NCBI GenBank assembly: GCA_029237735.1
Contig: JAQZBU010000027.1
Coordinates: forward strand, 33,344 to 97,343
Source of the DNA: Ramlibacter sp.
Lineage (GTDB): Bacteria > Pseudomonadota > Gammaproteobacteria > Burkholderiales > Burkholderiaceae_C
Length of the DNA stretch: 64,000 bases
Direction: 5' to 3'
A program made the position numbers and the translations under genes. The notes beneath the pieces were generated by a model. It was not told where the DNA came from. It made no database searches and saw nothing but the letters and a program-made list of their open reading frames with translations. Below, in pieces: positions 9,562-18,302 of the stretch (position 1 is its first letter; every line of letters starts with the position of its first letter).

Positions 9562-9963
9562 ATGAGTGCATTCACCAAATGCGCAGGCCTGCTCGCCGGC
9601 CTTTCCACTGTCGCCGTGATCGGCGTGGCCGTCGCACAGAGCGAGCCGCCAAATCCGAATATCACGAACCATCCCATCGCCGCGGGCCAGCAGAGCACGC
9701 ACATGACTCCGATGGGCGAAACCGGCGTGTTGGCGCATCCGGGCGAGATCCGTACCGCGGCCACCATCACCCGCGAGCCTGAAGTAGCCACTGTGGCGCC
9801 CGCGCCCGAGCCTGCTGCCGCGCCTGTCGCCGCCGCACCGGCGCCCGCGCCCGAACCGGTTGCTGCCGCCGAGCCGGCGCCGAGCACCACGACGATGGGC
9901 GCGGCCCCCGCGCCGGAGCCGGAGCCGGAGCCCCAATTGGTGGCGAAGGCCGACCGCGGCTAA
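9562..9963 (+). CDS. secreted Pro/Ala/Glu-rich protein ending ADRG
   Basis: A 133-residue protein with a signal peptide (1-25, VAVAQ) followed by a mature part dominated by PAPEP and AAAPV repeats, ending VAKADRG. It shares its layout and last four residues with the protein at 5.7-6.0 kb. The proline-rich linker could span the periplasm. A strong terminator follows. Function unknown. Confidence 0.7.
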   Translation: MSAFTKCAGLLAGLSTVAVIGVAVAQSEPPNPNITNHPIAAGQQSTHMTPMGETGVLAHPGEIRTAATITREPEVATVAPAPEPAAAPVAAAPAPAPEPVAAAEPAPSTTTMGAAPAPEPEPEPQLVAKADRG

Positions 9964-9994
9964 AGCGCGTCGTTAGTCAGATTTGGGCTCAGCG

Positions 9995-10027
9995 AAAAGC
10001 GGGCGGCCTCAACGGTTGCCCGCTTTT
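9995..10027. terminator. bidirectional terminator with a stop codon in its loop
   Basis: AAAAGCGGGC and GCCCGCTTTT form a perfect 10-bp stem with A-tract on one side and T-tract on the other, so it works in both directions. The 13-base loop contains the TGA stop of the convergent PA2778-type gene. Confidence 0.85.
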
Positions 10028-10992
10028 CTTTGTCCCATGCGCTGAAGGATGAGCTGCCGCGTGGCCCGCACTTCGCCCACAAACGGGCTCTGCGGGTCCG
10101 AGGCCTTGTCGATCTGTGCAAGCGCCTCTGTATGACGCCCCTGGTCGGACAAAGTCTGGGCCAGGTTGTTCATCACGATCACCGATTGTGGATGACGTTG
10201 TAGCGCCGCGCGGAGCACGGCCGTCGCGTCCGCCAGCGCGCCGCGTGCGTGATGCTGGTTGGCCAGGCCAATTGCGGCGGGCAGGTTGTCGGGCCAGCGT
10301 TTCAGCGCGGCGTCATAAGCCTTTGTCGCAGCGTGCGCATCCCCGGCTCGCGCCATCGCCAGCACCGCCGCCATCCATCCGTCTTCGGTCGCTGTCACGG
10401 GAATGCGGTCGGGCGGGGCGACCACCATGGCCCAGTAGCCGCTTTTCATCCATTCGCGCTCGAACGCTGTGAAGGGCATTTCCTGCCGCACCGTGGTGCC
10501 CGAGCGGAGAAACAGCGAACCCGTCCCGTAATCGAAGCCATTGACCACTGCGTAGTGCCACTGCGTGAACATCGGGCCCACATCCTGCAGCACGACCACC
10601 GGGTTGCCCGCCGCCACTTCGCGAAGCAGGTCCGCATAGCGCGGAGCGAGCTGATAGGACACCCGGCCATGGCGACGTGGCGTCGCCAGCATTTCAAGCT
10701 GAAGGCTGCCCCTGCGCGAGGGCAGATAAACCTCGGGCACCAGCTGCTCCGGGGTGACCTTCACGCCGCTGTAGCCCAGTACCGTAGCGAGCGCGGCCGG
10801 CCCACACTGGTAGTCCACCTGCGGGAAGAACGGTACGCCCGTCCATTCAACCTGCTCTGGAACGCCCGCGGGCCATCCGGATCGCAACGCGACTGTCTGC
10901 GGAACGAGTTGAGCACAACCGGCCAGCACGGCGAGCAGTGCGCACAGGAAAGGGCCCGCCCACAGGCGGGCCGCGCGGTGCGGCCCTGTCAT
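10009..10992 (-). CDS. PA2778 family cysteine peptidase lipoprotein
   Basis: A 327-residue lipoprotein: lipobox LAGC puts the lipidated cysteine at 26. A C39-like papain-fold peptidase domain follows, with C63 in YQCGPAA and H146 in QWHYAVV. The last 120 residues are TPR-like helices (PDNLPAAIGLANQHH, VIVMNNLAQTLSDQGR). The N-terminal start is placed just before the signal sequence. It is downstream of the PA2779-type gene by 22 bases, the usual pairing of these two families. The substrate is unknown. Confidence 0.85.
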   Translation of the reverse strand: MTGPHRAARLWAGPFLCALLAVLAGCAQLVPQTVALRSGWPAGVPEQVEWTGVPFFPQVDYQCGPAALATVLGYSGVKVTPEQLVPEVYLPSRRGSLQLEMLATPRRHGRVSYQLAPRYADLLREVAAGNPVVVLQDVGPMFTQWHYAVVNGFDYGTGSLFLRSGTTVRQEMPFTAFEREWMKSGYWAMVVAPPDRIPVTATEDGWMAAVLAMARAGDAHAATKAYDAALKRWPDNLPAAIGLANQHHARGALADATAVLRAALQRHPQSVIVMNNLAQTLSDQGRHTEALAQIDKASDPQSPFVGEVRATRQLILQRMGQRKAGNR

Positions 10993-11014
10993 GCGGCCGA
11001 ACCCGATCTGCCGG

Positions 11015-11377
11015 TCACTTCCGGTACATGAAGTACCAGACCAGGCCCGCGATGATGACGATCGCAAGCCAGCCGCCACTCGAGAGCGCGCCCGCCGGGG
11101 CGGTGTGCATGTCCTGCGTCAATTGCTGCACTTCCTGATCGGTCATCGTGGCAACGCGCGCACGGGCGTCGGCCGGGTCGATGCCTTGAGCCTGCAGTTG
11201 GGCAGCGGTTTCGGCGCGATCCAGCACGCTCAGGACCATGCTGCGCTGTGTCTGCGATTGCGTCGTCGCGGCCGCCTGGTCCGCGCCGATCATGCCCGCG
11301 TTCGCGGTCTGGAACGAAAGTGCCAGCAGAGATACGACCAGCGCGCGGCATGTCATTCTTTTCATCGTGGATGTCAT
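11015..11377 (-). CDS. PA2779 family membrane protein
   Basis: A 120-residue protein with a signal peptide (about 1-28), a helical periplasmic region rich in Gln/Ala (RAETAAQLQAQGID, MTDQEVQQL) and a C-terminal membrane anchor (about 103-117) ending in YRK. AAGGAG is seven bases before the ATG. It is first in a two-gene unit with the PA2778-type peptidase, and may be its substrate or regulator; that role is inferred from the pairing only. Confidence 0.82.
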   Translation of the reverse strand: MTSTMKRMTCRALVVSLLALSFQTANAGMIGADQAAATTQSQTQRSMVLSVLDRAETAAQLQAQGIDPADARARVATMTDQEVQQLTQDMHTAPAGALSSGGWLAIVIIAGLVWYFMYRK

Positions 11378-11550
11378 CGTCAGGCTCCTTGGGATGGGTT
11401 GTGGAAGTCGGCGCCAGCGGCAAGACCCACCATGGCGCCGAATCAATATACGCGCGTGCGCAGCGCTTGTGTGCCCATCAGTTGTCAGCGGCCAACGCGC
11501 GGCGCGCGTGCCGACACAGAACGCTACAAAAATGCAGGGGCCAGACCGTG

Positions 11551-11826
11551 TCAGTGCGCGCTGGCGTCGTTTTCGATGGTTATCACTCTGGGCGCAGGCG
11601 TGGCCGGCTTGCCGCAGCCCGAGCAAGTCGAGCAGGCACCGCAATTGCCGGGCTGCGCTAACCTGGCCTGCAAGCGCTGCACATGTCTTTCGCCGAGCCC
11701 CCAATGCCTGGCCCATCGGGCAGCCCGCTCTGCCAATGTGCGCCGTGCGCCCGCGGGCATCAGGCTCCAAGCACTGTAGAGCAGTGCCCACACAACAATC
11801 GCCGCGATGATGAGGTATTGGGTCAT
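11551..11826 (-). CDS. Cys-rich FeoB-associated small membrane protein (DUF6587-like)
   Basis: A 91-residue protein with an N-terminal membrane helix (4-22), a basic helical middle and a cysteine cluster C62-x2-C65-x2-C68-x2-C71. It overlaps the feoB stop by four bases, making it the third gene of feoA-feoB-x. The position and cysteine spacing suggest a metal or redox role linked to ferrous iron uptake, analogous to FeoC. That role is inference. Confidence 0.75.
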   Translation of the reverse strand: MTQYLIIAAIVVWALLYSAWSLMPAGARRTLAERAARWARHWGLGERHVQRLQARLAQPGNCGACSTCSGCGKPATPAPRVITIENDASAH

Positions 11827-13697
11827 GCGGCACCCCAGGCAAGCGCAACGCGATAGGTGATGAGCGAGGCGATGTACGCCAGCCCGAAGAGGTAGGCCGC
11901 CATCAACAACGGGTAGCGCCAGGAATGCGTTTCACGCTTTACGGCCGCCAATGTGGAAATGCATTGCGGCGCGAACACGTACCAGGCCAGCAACGAGAGC
12001 GCGGTGGCCAGCGACCAGCTTGTGCCCAGCATCGGAGCCAGCTGCTCCGACAGCGCCTCGCCGGTGGCCGAAAGGGCATACACCGTGCCTAGCGCCCCCA
12101 CGGCCACCTCGCGCGCGGCCAATCCCGGAATCAGCGCGATGCAGATCTGCCAGTTGAATCCGATAGGGCGGAACACCGGCTCCAGCGCCTGGCCGATCAT
12201 GCCGGCCAGGCTGTACTGGATCGCCGGCCCCGTGGCACCCTCCGGCGCCGCGGGATAGCTCGAGAGCAGCCACAGCACGATCGTGAGCGCGAGGATGATG
12301 CCGCCGACACGCCGCAGGAAGATCGCCGCGCGCTCGAGCAGCCCCAACGCCAGGCTGCGCGGGTGCGGCCAGCGATAGGACGGCAGCTCCATGAGCAGCG
12401 GCGCCTGTACAGCGTTGCGGCGCAGGCGCTTGAAGATCCACGCCACGCCCATGGCCGAGACGATGCCTGCGACATACAGCGTGAACAGCACCAGGCCCTG
12501 CAGGTTGAACAGGCCCGCGACTTCCCGCTTCGGAATGAACGCGCCGATCAGCAACGCATACACGGGCAGCCGCGCCGAACAGGTCATGAGCGGGGCGATC
12601 ATGATCGTGACGAGCCGGTCCGGCCAGCTGCCGATGCTGCGCGTCGCCATCACGCCCGGGACGGCGCACGCAAAGCTGGACAGCAGCGGGATGAACGAGC
12701 GGCCGGACAAGCCTACCGTGCCCATCACGCGGTCGAGCAGGAAGGCCGCGCGCGGCAGGTAGCCCGAGTCCTCGAGCGCGAGGATAAAGAGGAACAGGAT
12801 CAGGATTTGCGGCAGGAACACCAGCACGCTGCCGGCGCCCGCAACAACGCCATCCACCAGCAGGCTGCGCAACGGCCCATCGGCCATGGTGCCCGTCACC
12901 AGCTCACCGACGCTCTCCATCAGTGATTTGATGCCCTCCATCGGTACTTGCGCCCAGCTGAACACGGCCTGGAACATGAGGAAGAGCAATACGGCCAGGA
13001 TGGGCAGGCCCCACACGGGATGCAGCGCTGCGCGGTCGATCGCCTCGTCCACGCGAGTGTTCACCAGCGGCTCCTGAACGGCGGCTTTCAGGATGCGCCG
13101 CACTTCCTGCTGCGTCTGCAGCACCTGCGCAAAGTCGGGAGCCACCCACGGCGCGGGGTGGTGCGGGCCTTCGGGCCAGCGCGACTCCAGCCGCGCGATC
13201 AGGGCCTTCGCGCCCTCCCGGCGCACGCCCACGGTCTCGACCACGGGCACGCCGAGTTCCCGCGCGAGCGCAGCGCAGTCGATGCGGATGCCGCGCCTGT
13301 GCGCGACATCGCTCATGTTGAGCGCCACGATCATGGGAACGCCCAGGCGGCGTGCTTCAAGCACCAGCCGCAGGTTCAGCTTGAGGTTGCTCGCATCGGT
13401 CACGCACACCAGCAGCGAAGGAGCGTCGACATCCGCGCGCGCGCCCGTGACCACGTCGCGCGTGATCGCTTCGTCGGCGCTCAGCGGATTGAGGCTGTAG
13501 GCCCCCGGCAGGTCGAGGATCCGAACGCGGCGGCCCGAGGCAGTGAGCAGCATCCCTTCGCGCCGCTCGACGGTCACGCCCGCATAGTTGGCGACTTTCT
13601 GGCGGCTGCCGGTCAGCAGGTTGAAAAGGGCGGTTTTTCCGCAGTTGGGGTTGCCCAGCAGCGCGACATGTGGGACATGCGACACGTGCGTCGTCAT
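11823..13697 (-). CDS. feoB: ferrous iron transporter FeoB
   Basis: A 624-residue inner-membrane Fe2+ permease. The N-terminal G domain has the P-loop GNPNCGKT at 15-22 and the switch segment NYAGVTVE, followed by the G3 LDLPGAYSL and G4 NMSD. The C-terminal part has multiple membrane helices with the Gate motifs around GCAVPG-like (SSFACAVPGVMATR) and the CSARLPVY segment. I start at the ATG overlapping the feoA stop (ATGA); an alternative GTG lies three codons upstream. Confidence 0.97.
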   Translation of the reverse strand: MTTHVSHVPHVALLGNPNCGKTALFNLLTGSRQKVANYAGVTVERREGMLLTASGRRVRILDLPGAYSLNPLSADEAITRDVVTGARADVDAPSLLVCVTDASNLKLNLRLVLEARRLGVPMIVALNMSDVAHRRGIRIDCAALARELGVPVVETVGVRREGAKALIARLESRWPEGPHHPAPWVAPDFAQVLQTQQEVRRILKAAVQEPLVNTRVDEAIDRAALHPVWGLPILAVLLFLMFQAVFSWAQVPMEGIKSLMESVGELVTGTMADGPLRSLLVDGVVAGAGSVLVFLPQILILFLFILALEDSGYLPRAAFLLDRVMGTVGLSGRSFIPLLSSFACAVPGVMATRSIGSWPDRLVTIMIAPLMTCSARLPVYALLIGAFIPKREVAGLFNLQGLVLFTLYVAGIVSAMGVAWIFKRLRRNAVQAPLLMELPSYRWPHPRSLALGLLERAAIFLRRVGGIILALTIVLWLLSSYPAAPEGATGPAIQYSLAGMIGQALEPVFRPIGFNWQICIALIPGLAAREVAVGALGTVYALSATGEALSEQLAPMLGTSWSLATALSLLAWYVFAPQCISTLAAVKRETHSWRYPLLMAAYLFGLAYIASLITYRVALAWGAA

Positions 13698-13966
13698 GGC
13701 ATGCACGGCGCTGCCGCATCTCTTTGTACGCCAACCAGCGCGGCCTCGAAACGCCTCAGGGCGAAGGTCGCGTGCCCCAGCCGCACGGCGATCGGCTCGC
13801 CGCCCGGCAGTGCACGCGCGATCACACGAAGCCGCTCGCCCGGCAGGAACCCGATCTCCATGAGGCGCAGCAGCAGATCGTGGTCATGTGGCCTTTGTGG
13901 TGACTGCAGCGCGGCCACCGTGGCTTCTTCTCCTGTCTTCAGGCTACTCAGCGGAACCACTGTCAT
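13694..13966 (-). CDS. feoA: FeoA, cytoplasmic partner of FeoB
   Basis: A 90-residue SH3-like protein: LRLMEIGFLPGERLRVIARA and the closing IAVRLGHATFALRR are the hallmarks of FeoA. It binds the FeoB G domain and modulates Fe2+ transport. It is the first gene of the feo operon, overlaps feoB and has a Fur-like box upstream. Confidence 0.95.
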   Translation of the reverse strand: MTVVPLSSLKTGEEATVAALQSPQRPHDHDLLLRLMEIGFLPGERLRVIARALPGGEPIAVRLGHATFALRRFEAALVGVQRDAAAPCMP

Positions 13967-13980
13967 TGCATTCCCGATAC

Positions 13981-14001
13981 GACTCGATAAATAGACGAGT
14001 C
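13981..14001. promoter_or_regulatory. inverted repeat GACTCG-N9-CGAGTC upstream of feoA
   Basis: Perfect 6-bp arms spaced by nine A+T-rich bases, 15 bases ahead of the feoA start. It could be part of the promoter or an operator. No known factor is assigned. Confidence 0.4.
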
Positions 14002-14007
14002 AACGGA

Positions 14008-14030
14008 AATGAGAATAATTCCTAATGAGA
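14008..14030 (-). promoter_or_regulatory. Fur-like box upstream of feoA
   Basis: The A+T-rich stretch AATGAGAATAATTCCTAATG resembles the Fur consensus built from NAT(A/T)AT-type hexamers (GATAATGATAATCATTATC). Its position about 40-60 bases before feoA fits iron-dependent repression of feoAB by Fur, which is well established in other proteobacteria. The match is imperfect in its right half. Confidence 0.6.
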
Positions 14031-14074
14031 TTCAATCCTTGACCGGGATCAAACTCCGGTCGATTGCGCGTCGC

Positions 14075-14446
14075 TTATTCGACGATGTCCACGATGCTCG
14101 GGTCCCGGCGGATGGTTTCCCTGGCCCTGTGCTCGTGGCGGTCGAGCTTGCCCAAAGTGTGCTCGATCAGGCGGACCAGCTTCTGGGCGGCGCCGCGGAA
14201 AGCCAGGTCTTGCGATTCAGCGTGATGGTTCACGGCCAGCGGTGCGTGGCCGTTCAGGCGCGCTTCCAGCATGCAACGCAGGTCGGCTGCGCCCTTGGCA
14301 GCGCTGTTCTCATCGCTCATCTGGACTTCGACGCGGGTGATTTCCTGGCTGAAGCGGGACAACGCGTCGTTCAGGAATTCGCCGGCCCAGCGCTCCAGGG
14401 TTTCCTTGTTCTCGACCCCGTTGCTGGTGTTGACTTGTACTTGCAT
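14075..14446 (-). CDS. HPF/RaiA-like ribosome-associated protein
   Basis: A 123-residue protein beginning MQVQVNTSNG and containing the beta-strand/helix pattern of the hibernation factor family: TRVEVQMSDEN, then CMLEARLNGHAPLAV, then a long helix with LVRLIEHTLGKLDRH. Such proteins bind the 30S decoding centre in slow-growing cells. It is shorter and more divergent than canonical HPF, so the role is probable but not certain. Confidence 0.7.
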   Translation of the reverse strand: MQVQVNTSNGVENKETLERWAGEFLNDALSRFSQEITRVEVQMSDENSAAKGAADLRCMLEARLNGHAPLAVNHHAESQDLAFRGAAQKLVRLIEHTLGKLDRHEHRARETIRRDPSIVDIVE

Positions 14447-14614
14447 GAATTCGCGTCCTTTCTTGACTGCTTGCCATCAGTGTGGGGACGCAAGCGCCAT
14501 TGTCGTGTAGGAGAAGGTGCAGACCACGATGTCGGACAGCTCGCGCCAACCAGAGCAGGCGGGCTTGCGACGCACAGCCTGTATGCTCGCCGTTCGCCGG
14601 GAGAAAATAACCAA

Positions 14615-15286
14615 ATGGCTGTGCTTGAAACCATCGAATCGGAAACCGGGCCGAACCCGGTCGCCACGATCATTGTGCTCCACGGGCTCGGCGCGGACGG
14701 AAACGATTTCGTCCCCATCGCGCAGGAGCTCGACCTGTCCGCGGTGGGCAACGTGCGCTTCGTGTTTCCGCACGCGCCCGTGATCCCCGTCACCATCAAC
14801 AACGGCATGCGCATGCGGGCGTGGTACGACATCCTGGGCATGGATCTCGTCAAGCGCGAGGACGAGCAGGGCCTTCGCCGGTCGCTTCGCGAGATCGAGG
14901 AGCTTCTCGAACGCGAGGAACAACGCGGAATGCCCGCGCACCGTATCGTGCTGGCGGGCTTTTCCCAGGGGAGTGCCATGGCGCTCATGACGGGCTTGCG
15001 GCATAAGCAGCGGCTCGCGGGCATCGTCGGCATGTCGGGCTACCTGCCGCTCGCGCAGAGCACCGCTGGCGAGCGAAGCGATGCCAACACCCTCACGCCC
15101 ATCTTCATGGCGCACGGCCAGCACGACAACGTGGTTGTCGCACAGCGCGGCCAGGCCTCACGCGACGCTTTGCAGGCGCTTGGCTATCAGGTGGAGTGGC
15201 ACGAATACCCGATGGCCCATTCGGTGTGCATGGAAGAAATCGCCGATCTCAACGCCTGGCTTGTGAAAGTGCTCGCGCACCCTTGA
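14615..15286 (+). CDS. carboxylesterase/phospholipase (alpha/beta hydrolase)
   Basis: A 223-residue enzyme of the EstB/YpfH family. The oxyanion loop LHGLGADGND, nucleophile S117 in GFSQGS, D171 in GQHD and H202 in MAHSV give the catalytic triad. These are cytoplasmic serine esterases with broad short-chain ester specificity. GGGAG lies upstream of the ATG; the longer reading frame to the left has no coding character. Confidence 0.92.
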   Translation: MAVLETIESETGPNPVATIIVLHGLGADGNDFVPIAQELDLSAVGNVRFVFPHAPVIPVTINNGMRMRAWYDILGMDLVKREDEQGLRRSLREIEELLEREEQRGMPAHRIVLAGFSQGSAMALMTGLRHKQRLAGIVGMSGYLPLAQSTAGERSDANTLTPIFMAHGQHDNVVVAQRGQASRDALQALGYQVEWHEYPMAHSVCMEEIADLNAWLVKVLAHP

Positions 15287-15288
15287 AT

Positions 15289-15346
15289 TTGTCATGCCGG
15301 ACTCGATCCGGCATCCATGGATTGCGGGTCGAGCCCGCAATGACAA
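15289..15346. repeat. REP-like composite palindrome
   Basis: Outer arms TTGTCAT/ATGACAA enclose two hairpins, ATGCCGG...CCGGCAT and ATTGCGGG...CCCGCAAT, each with a GACTCGAT/TCGAG-type loop. It lies between two convergent genes just after the esterase stop. A related element occurs near 47.19 kb, so this is a dispersed intergenic repeat that may also act as a terminator. Confidence 0.75.
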
Positions 15347-15347
15347 G

Positions 15348-15818
15348 TCAGACCTCGCCGCCGAAGCGTTTGATGAGGTTGGCGATGTACTTGTCGACCA
15401 GCTTCTCGAATTCGCTTTCGACCACTGGCGCGACGACCATCTTCATCAGGCCGGGCAGGGGTAGGGTGATCTCGCCCGCGATCTTCAACTCGATGCCGGT
15501 TGACTTTTTGTTGTCCTTGAGCTTCCAGTGGCCGCCCACGAGGGCGTTGCCCACGCCTTCCACCGGCGTCCACACCACGGTGCCCTTGGCCTTGTTGCTG
15601 ACGTACTTGCTGGCGTAGACGGTCTGGATGTTCACCTGCGCGGTGCCCACTTTTTCCATCTCCCACTTGTAGACGCCGCCTCCCATGTCGGTGAGCTTGT
15701 CCACCTTGGGGAAATGCGAAACGGAAGTGGGCACGTCCGACAGAACCTCGAAGACCTCCGCGGCCGCGGCCCTCACGTCGAATTCGTAGCCAAGGTCGAT
15801 GTTCACGGTCACGGCCAT
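15348..15818 (-). CDS. SRPBCC family protein
   Basis: A 156-residue protein with the START/SRPBCC helix-grip pattern: an N-terminal strand, then FEVLSDVPTSVSHFPKV, then GGVYKWEMEKVGT and a C-terminal helix (EFEKLVDKYIANLIKRF). It probably binds a lipid or another hydrophobic ligand. GAGGAGA precedes the ATG. It follows a phasin-like gene in the same orientation. Confidence 0.8.
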   Translation of the reverse strand: MAVTVNIDLGYEFDVRAAAAEVFEVLSDVPTSVSHFPKVDKLTDMGGGVYKWEMEKVGTAQVNIQTVYASKYVSNKAKGTVVWTPVEGVGNALVGGHWKLKDNKKSTGIELKIAGEITLPLPGLMKMVVAPVVESEFEKLVDKYIANLIKRFGGEV

Positions 15819-15883
15819 GGGAGTCTCCTCGTTCGTTATGTGGGTGGCATTCTGCCACCCGGGGCCGCCGGCCAGTCGGCAGC

Positions 15884-16225
15884 TTAGTGCGTCTTGCGGG
15901 CTTGCGCAGCCAGTGCCGCGGCGCGTTCGATTGCGGCGACGGTCGCTCCAACGAGCGTGTCCACCACCACGACAGCGCCGTCGGCCGACAGGTTCAGTCC
16001 CTTCGCGTAGTAGGTGCTGAAGGCCTGTTGGGCACGCGCGGCATTGCGCCGGGTCTCGGCCGTCAACTTCGGGCTGGTTTTCTTCAGGGCGCTTTTCCAG
16101 CGCTGCTCTAGCGTGCCGGCCAGGCGTTCGCCGCCTTCGCGGTACGCTCCGATGACTTCGTGGGCGGTGTTGCCGAACTTCGCAACCATGTCGGTGGCGG
16201 TGGCGGAAAAGGCGTTGGTGCTCAT
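15884..16225 (-). CDS. phasin-like small helical protein
   Basis: A 113-residue, Ala-rich all-helical protein with heptad-like patterning (MVAKFGNTAHEVIGAYREGGERLAG, NAARAQQAFSTYYAKGL). It resembles phasins that coat polyhydroxyalkanoate granules, but I see no defining motif. AGGAG is six bases before the ATG. The assignment is tentative. Confidence 0.6.
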   Translation of the reverse strand: MSTNAFSATATDMVAKFGNTAHEVIGAYREGGERLAGTLEQRWKSALKKTSPKLTAETRRNAARAQQAFSTYYAKGLNLSADGAVVVVDTLVGATVAAIERAAALAAQARKTH

Positions 16226-16426
16226 GCGGGCTCCTGTTGCAGGTTGATGAGCCGATTCTGGCGGCCACTCCTAGTGCCGTCGACCTAATGGGGGCAGGTT
16301 TCCTAGGGGCGGGGGTCTAAGCCGGGCAGGGCGCTTACCAGATTCCGGCTTGTCCCGTCCGGATGCACGAAATCCGAAGGCGTGCTACCTTCCGGCCCAT
16401 CAACGAGACAACGAACCCCTTCTTAC

Positions 16427-17980
16427 ATGAGCAACCTGCAGGCCCGCCTTGGCGCCCTCACGCCGCAACGGCTGAAGGGCGTGCGCCGCGGCATCGAAAA
16501 AGAAAGCCTGCGCGCCACGCCTGAAGGCGCCTTGGCGATGACGCCGCACCCGCAGCTCCTGGGTTCCGCGCTGACGCATCCCCACATCACCACCGACTAC
16601 AGCGAGGCGCAGCTGGAGCTGATCACCGGCGTCCATGCATCCCCCGAGAGCTGCCTCGAGGAACTGCTGCAGATCCACCAGTTCACTTACCGCGCGCTCG
16701 GCGACGAGATGCTGTGGGTGTCCAGCATGCCGTGCAATCTGCCGGCGGACGAGAACATCCCCATCGGCCGTTATGGCTCGTCCAACGTCGGCCGCGCCAA
16801 GAGCGTCTACCGCATGGGCCTGGCGCACCGCTACGGCCGGCGCATGCAAACCATATCCGGCATCCACTACAACTGGTCCCTGCCCGACATCACGAGCGAA
16901 CAGTACTTTGCGCTGATTCGCAACTTCCGCCGTCACGCGTTCCTGCTGCTGTACCTGTTCGGCGCGTCGCCTGCGGTGTGTTCCAGTTTTGTCGCCGGCC
17001 GCCAGCACGAGTTGCAGTCGCTCGGCGAGGGCACGATGTACATGCCGCACGGCACGTCGCTGCGCATGGGGCGCCTTGGCTACCAGAGCGATGCGCAGGC
17101 CAGCCTGGCAGTGAGCTACAACAGCCTGGACGGCTATGCCCAATCGCTGCATGAAGCGTTGACGCGGCCTTATCCCGCGTATGAGGCGGTGGGCATCGTG
17201 AACCCGGGCGGCGAGTACAACCAGCTCGCCACCAGCCTGCTGCAGATCGAGAATGAGTTCTACGGCACGATTCGGCCCAAGCGCGTGATCCGCCCTGGCG
17301 AGCGCCCGCTGCATGCCCTGCGCGAGCGCGGTGTCGAATACGTCGAAGTGCGCCTGCTGGACCTGAATCCCTTCGTGCCGATCGGCATTACGGCGCAAAC
17401 CATCCGCTTCCTGGACATCTTTCTGCTGCATTGCCTGTTGTCCGACAGCCCGCCGGACACCCCGCAGGAGATCGCGGCGCTAGGGCGCAACCAGCACAAG
17501 ACGGCCGCTTTCGGCCGCGAGCCCGGGCTGTGCCTGGAGCGCGGCGGATCGGAAGTTCCGCTCACGCAATGGGGCACCGAACTGATGGATTCGTTCGGGC
17601 CCATCGCAGCGGCCCTCGACGAAGCCCATCAGTCACCCGATTACGGTGACGCCCTGCGCGCCGCCAGCGCGCTGCTGCAAGACCCAGACCTGGTGCCCAG
17701 CGCGCGCGTGCTGGCCGTGATGGAGCGCGACTTCCCCAACTCCTTCACCGCCTTCACTCGCGCGCAATCGCAGCAGACGAAGGCCAAGCTGCTCGCGCTG
17801 CCTTTCAGCGCGGCCCAGCAGGCGCGATTCGCGGCGCTGAGCGAGCAATCCTTGCGCGACCAGAAGGCCATCGAGGCGGCTGACATCATGCCGTTTGAGG
17901 CATATCGCCAGCAATACGTCTCGCCCGAACGACTGGGCGTGTCCGCGTCGGCCATCGCCCCGGCGCTCGCCGCGGTCTAA
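16427..17980 (+). CDS. gshA: glutamate-cysteine ligase
   Basis: A 517-residue ATP-dependent ligase making gamma-glutamylcysteine, the first step of glutathione synthesis. Family features are the N-terminal RRGIEKESLR, the DYSEAQLELIT segment that helps bind glutamate and metal, and SGIHYNWSLPD. The length matches the gammaproteobacterial-type GshA. No clear ribosome binding site precedes the ATG, and the upstream in-frame extension lacks coding character. Confidence 0.96.
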   Translation: MSNLQARLGALTPQRLKGVRRGIEKESLRATPEGALAMTPHPQLLGSALTHPHITTDYSEAQLELITGVHASPESCLEELLQIHQFTYRALGDEMLWVSSMPCNLPADENIPIGRYGSSNVGRAKSVYRMGLAHRYGRRMQTISGIHYNWSLPDITSEQYFALIRNFRRHAFLLLYLFGASPAVCSSFVAGRQHELQSLGEGTMYMPHGTSLRMGRLGYQSDAQASLAVSYNSLDGYAQSLHEALTRPYPAYEAVGIVNPGGEYNQLATSLLQIENEFYGTIRPKRVIRPGERPLHALRERGVEYVEVRLLDLNPFVPIGITAQTIRFLDIFLLHCLLSDSPPDTPQEIAALGRNQHKTAAFGREPGLCLERGGSEVPLTQWGTELMDSFGPIAAALDEAHQSPDYGDALRAASALLQDPDLVPSARVLAVMERDFPNSFTAFTRAQSQQTKAKLLALPFSAAQQARFAALSEQSLRDQKAIEAADIMPFEAYRQQYVSPERLGVSASAIAPALAAV

Positions 17981-18302
17981 AGCAAACTCTTCCTGCGCCA
18001 AAAGGACAGGGCGGGTACAATACGTGCTTCGATTGCGCAGGCGAATCGAAACGCGCCCATAAATACCACTCCAACCCCAGGCGCTCCAGTTCACCACTGC
18101 GCACGCGTCTTCGGGCATCCCAAGCTCCTGTTCCGGCCGCCACGCCGGGCTTTCCGACCAAGACGCGCTCCCGGTCCTCCGTAAGAGGCCCATGCCACCG
18201 GGATCGATGCGCGCCGGCTTGCCCAAGCAAGCTTCAACACACTCTCCTCGCGGCTGCATCGTTGCCGCCGCCTGGCACCGTTAATTTTCGAAAAAAGTTC
18301 AA
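17981..18302. promoter_or_regulatory. long untranslated leader with TACAAT -10 element
   Basis: No gene is visible between gshA and the next small protein. TACAAT at 18016-18021 is a good -10 candidate; transcription from it would give a leader of about 270 bases ahead of the TTG-started gene and infA. The leader ends in an A+T-rich stretch (TTAATTTTCGAAAAAAG), which may replace a Shine-Dalgarno site. Long structured leaders are known for cold-shock genes; that link is inference. Confidence 0.4.
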
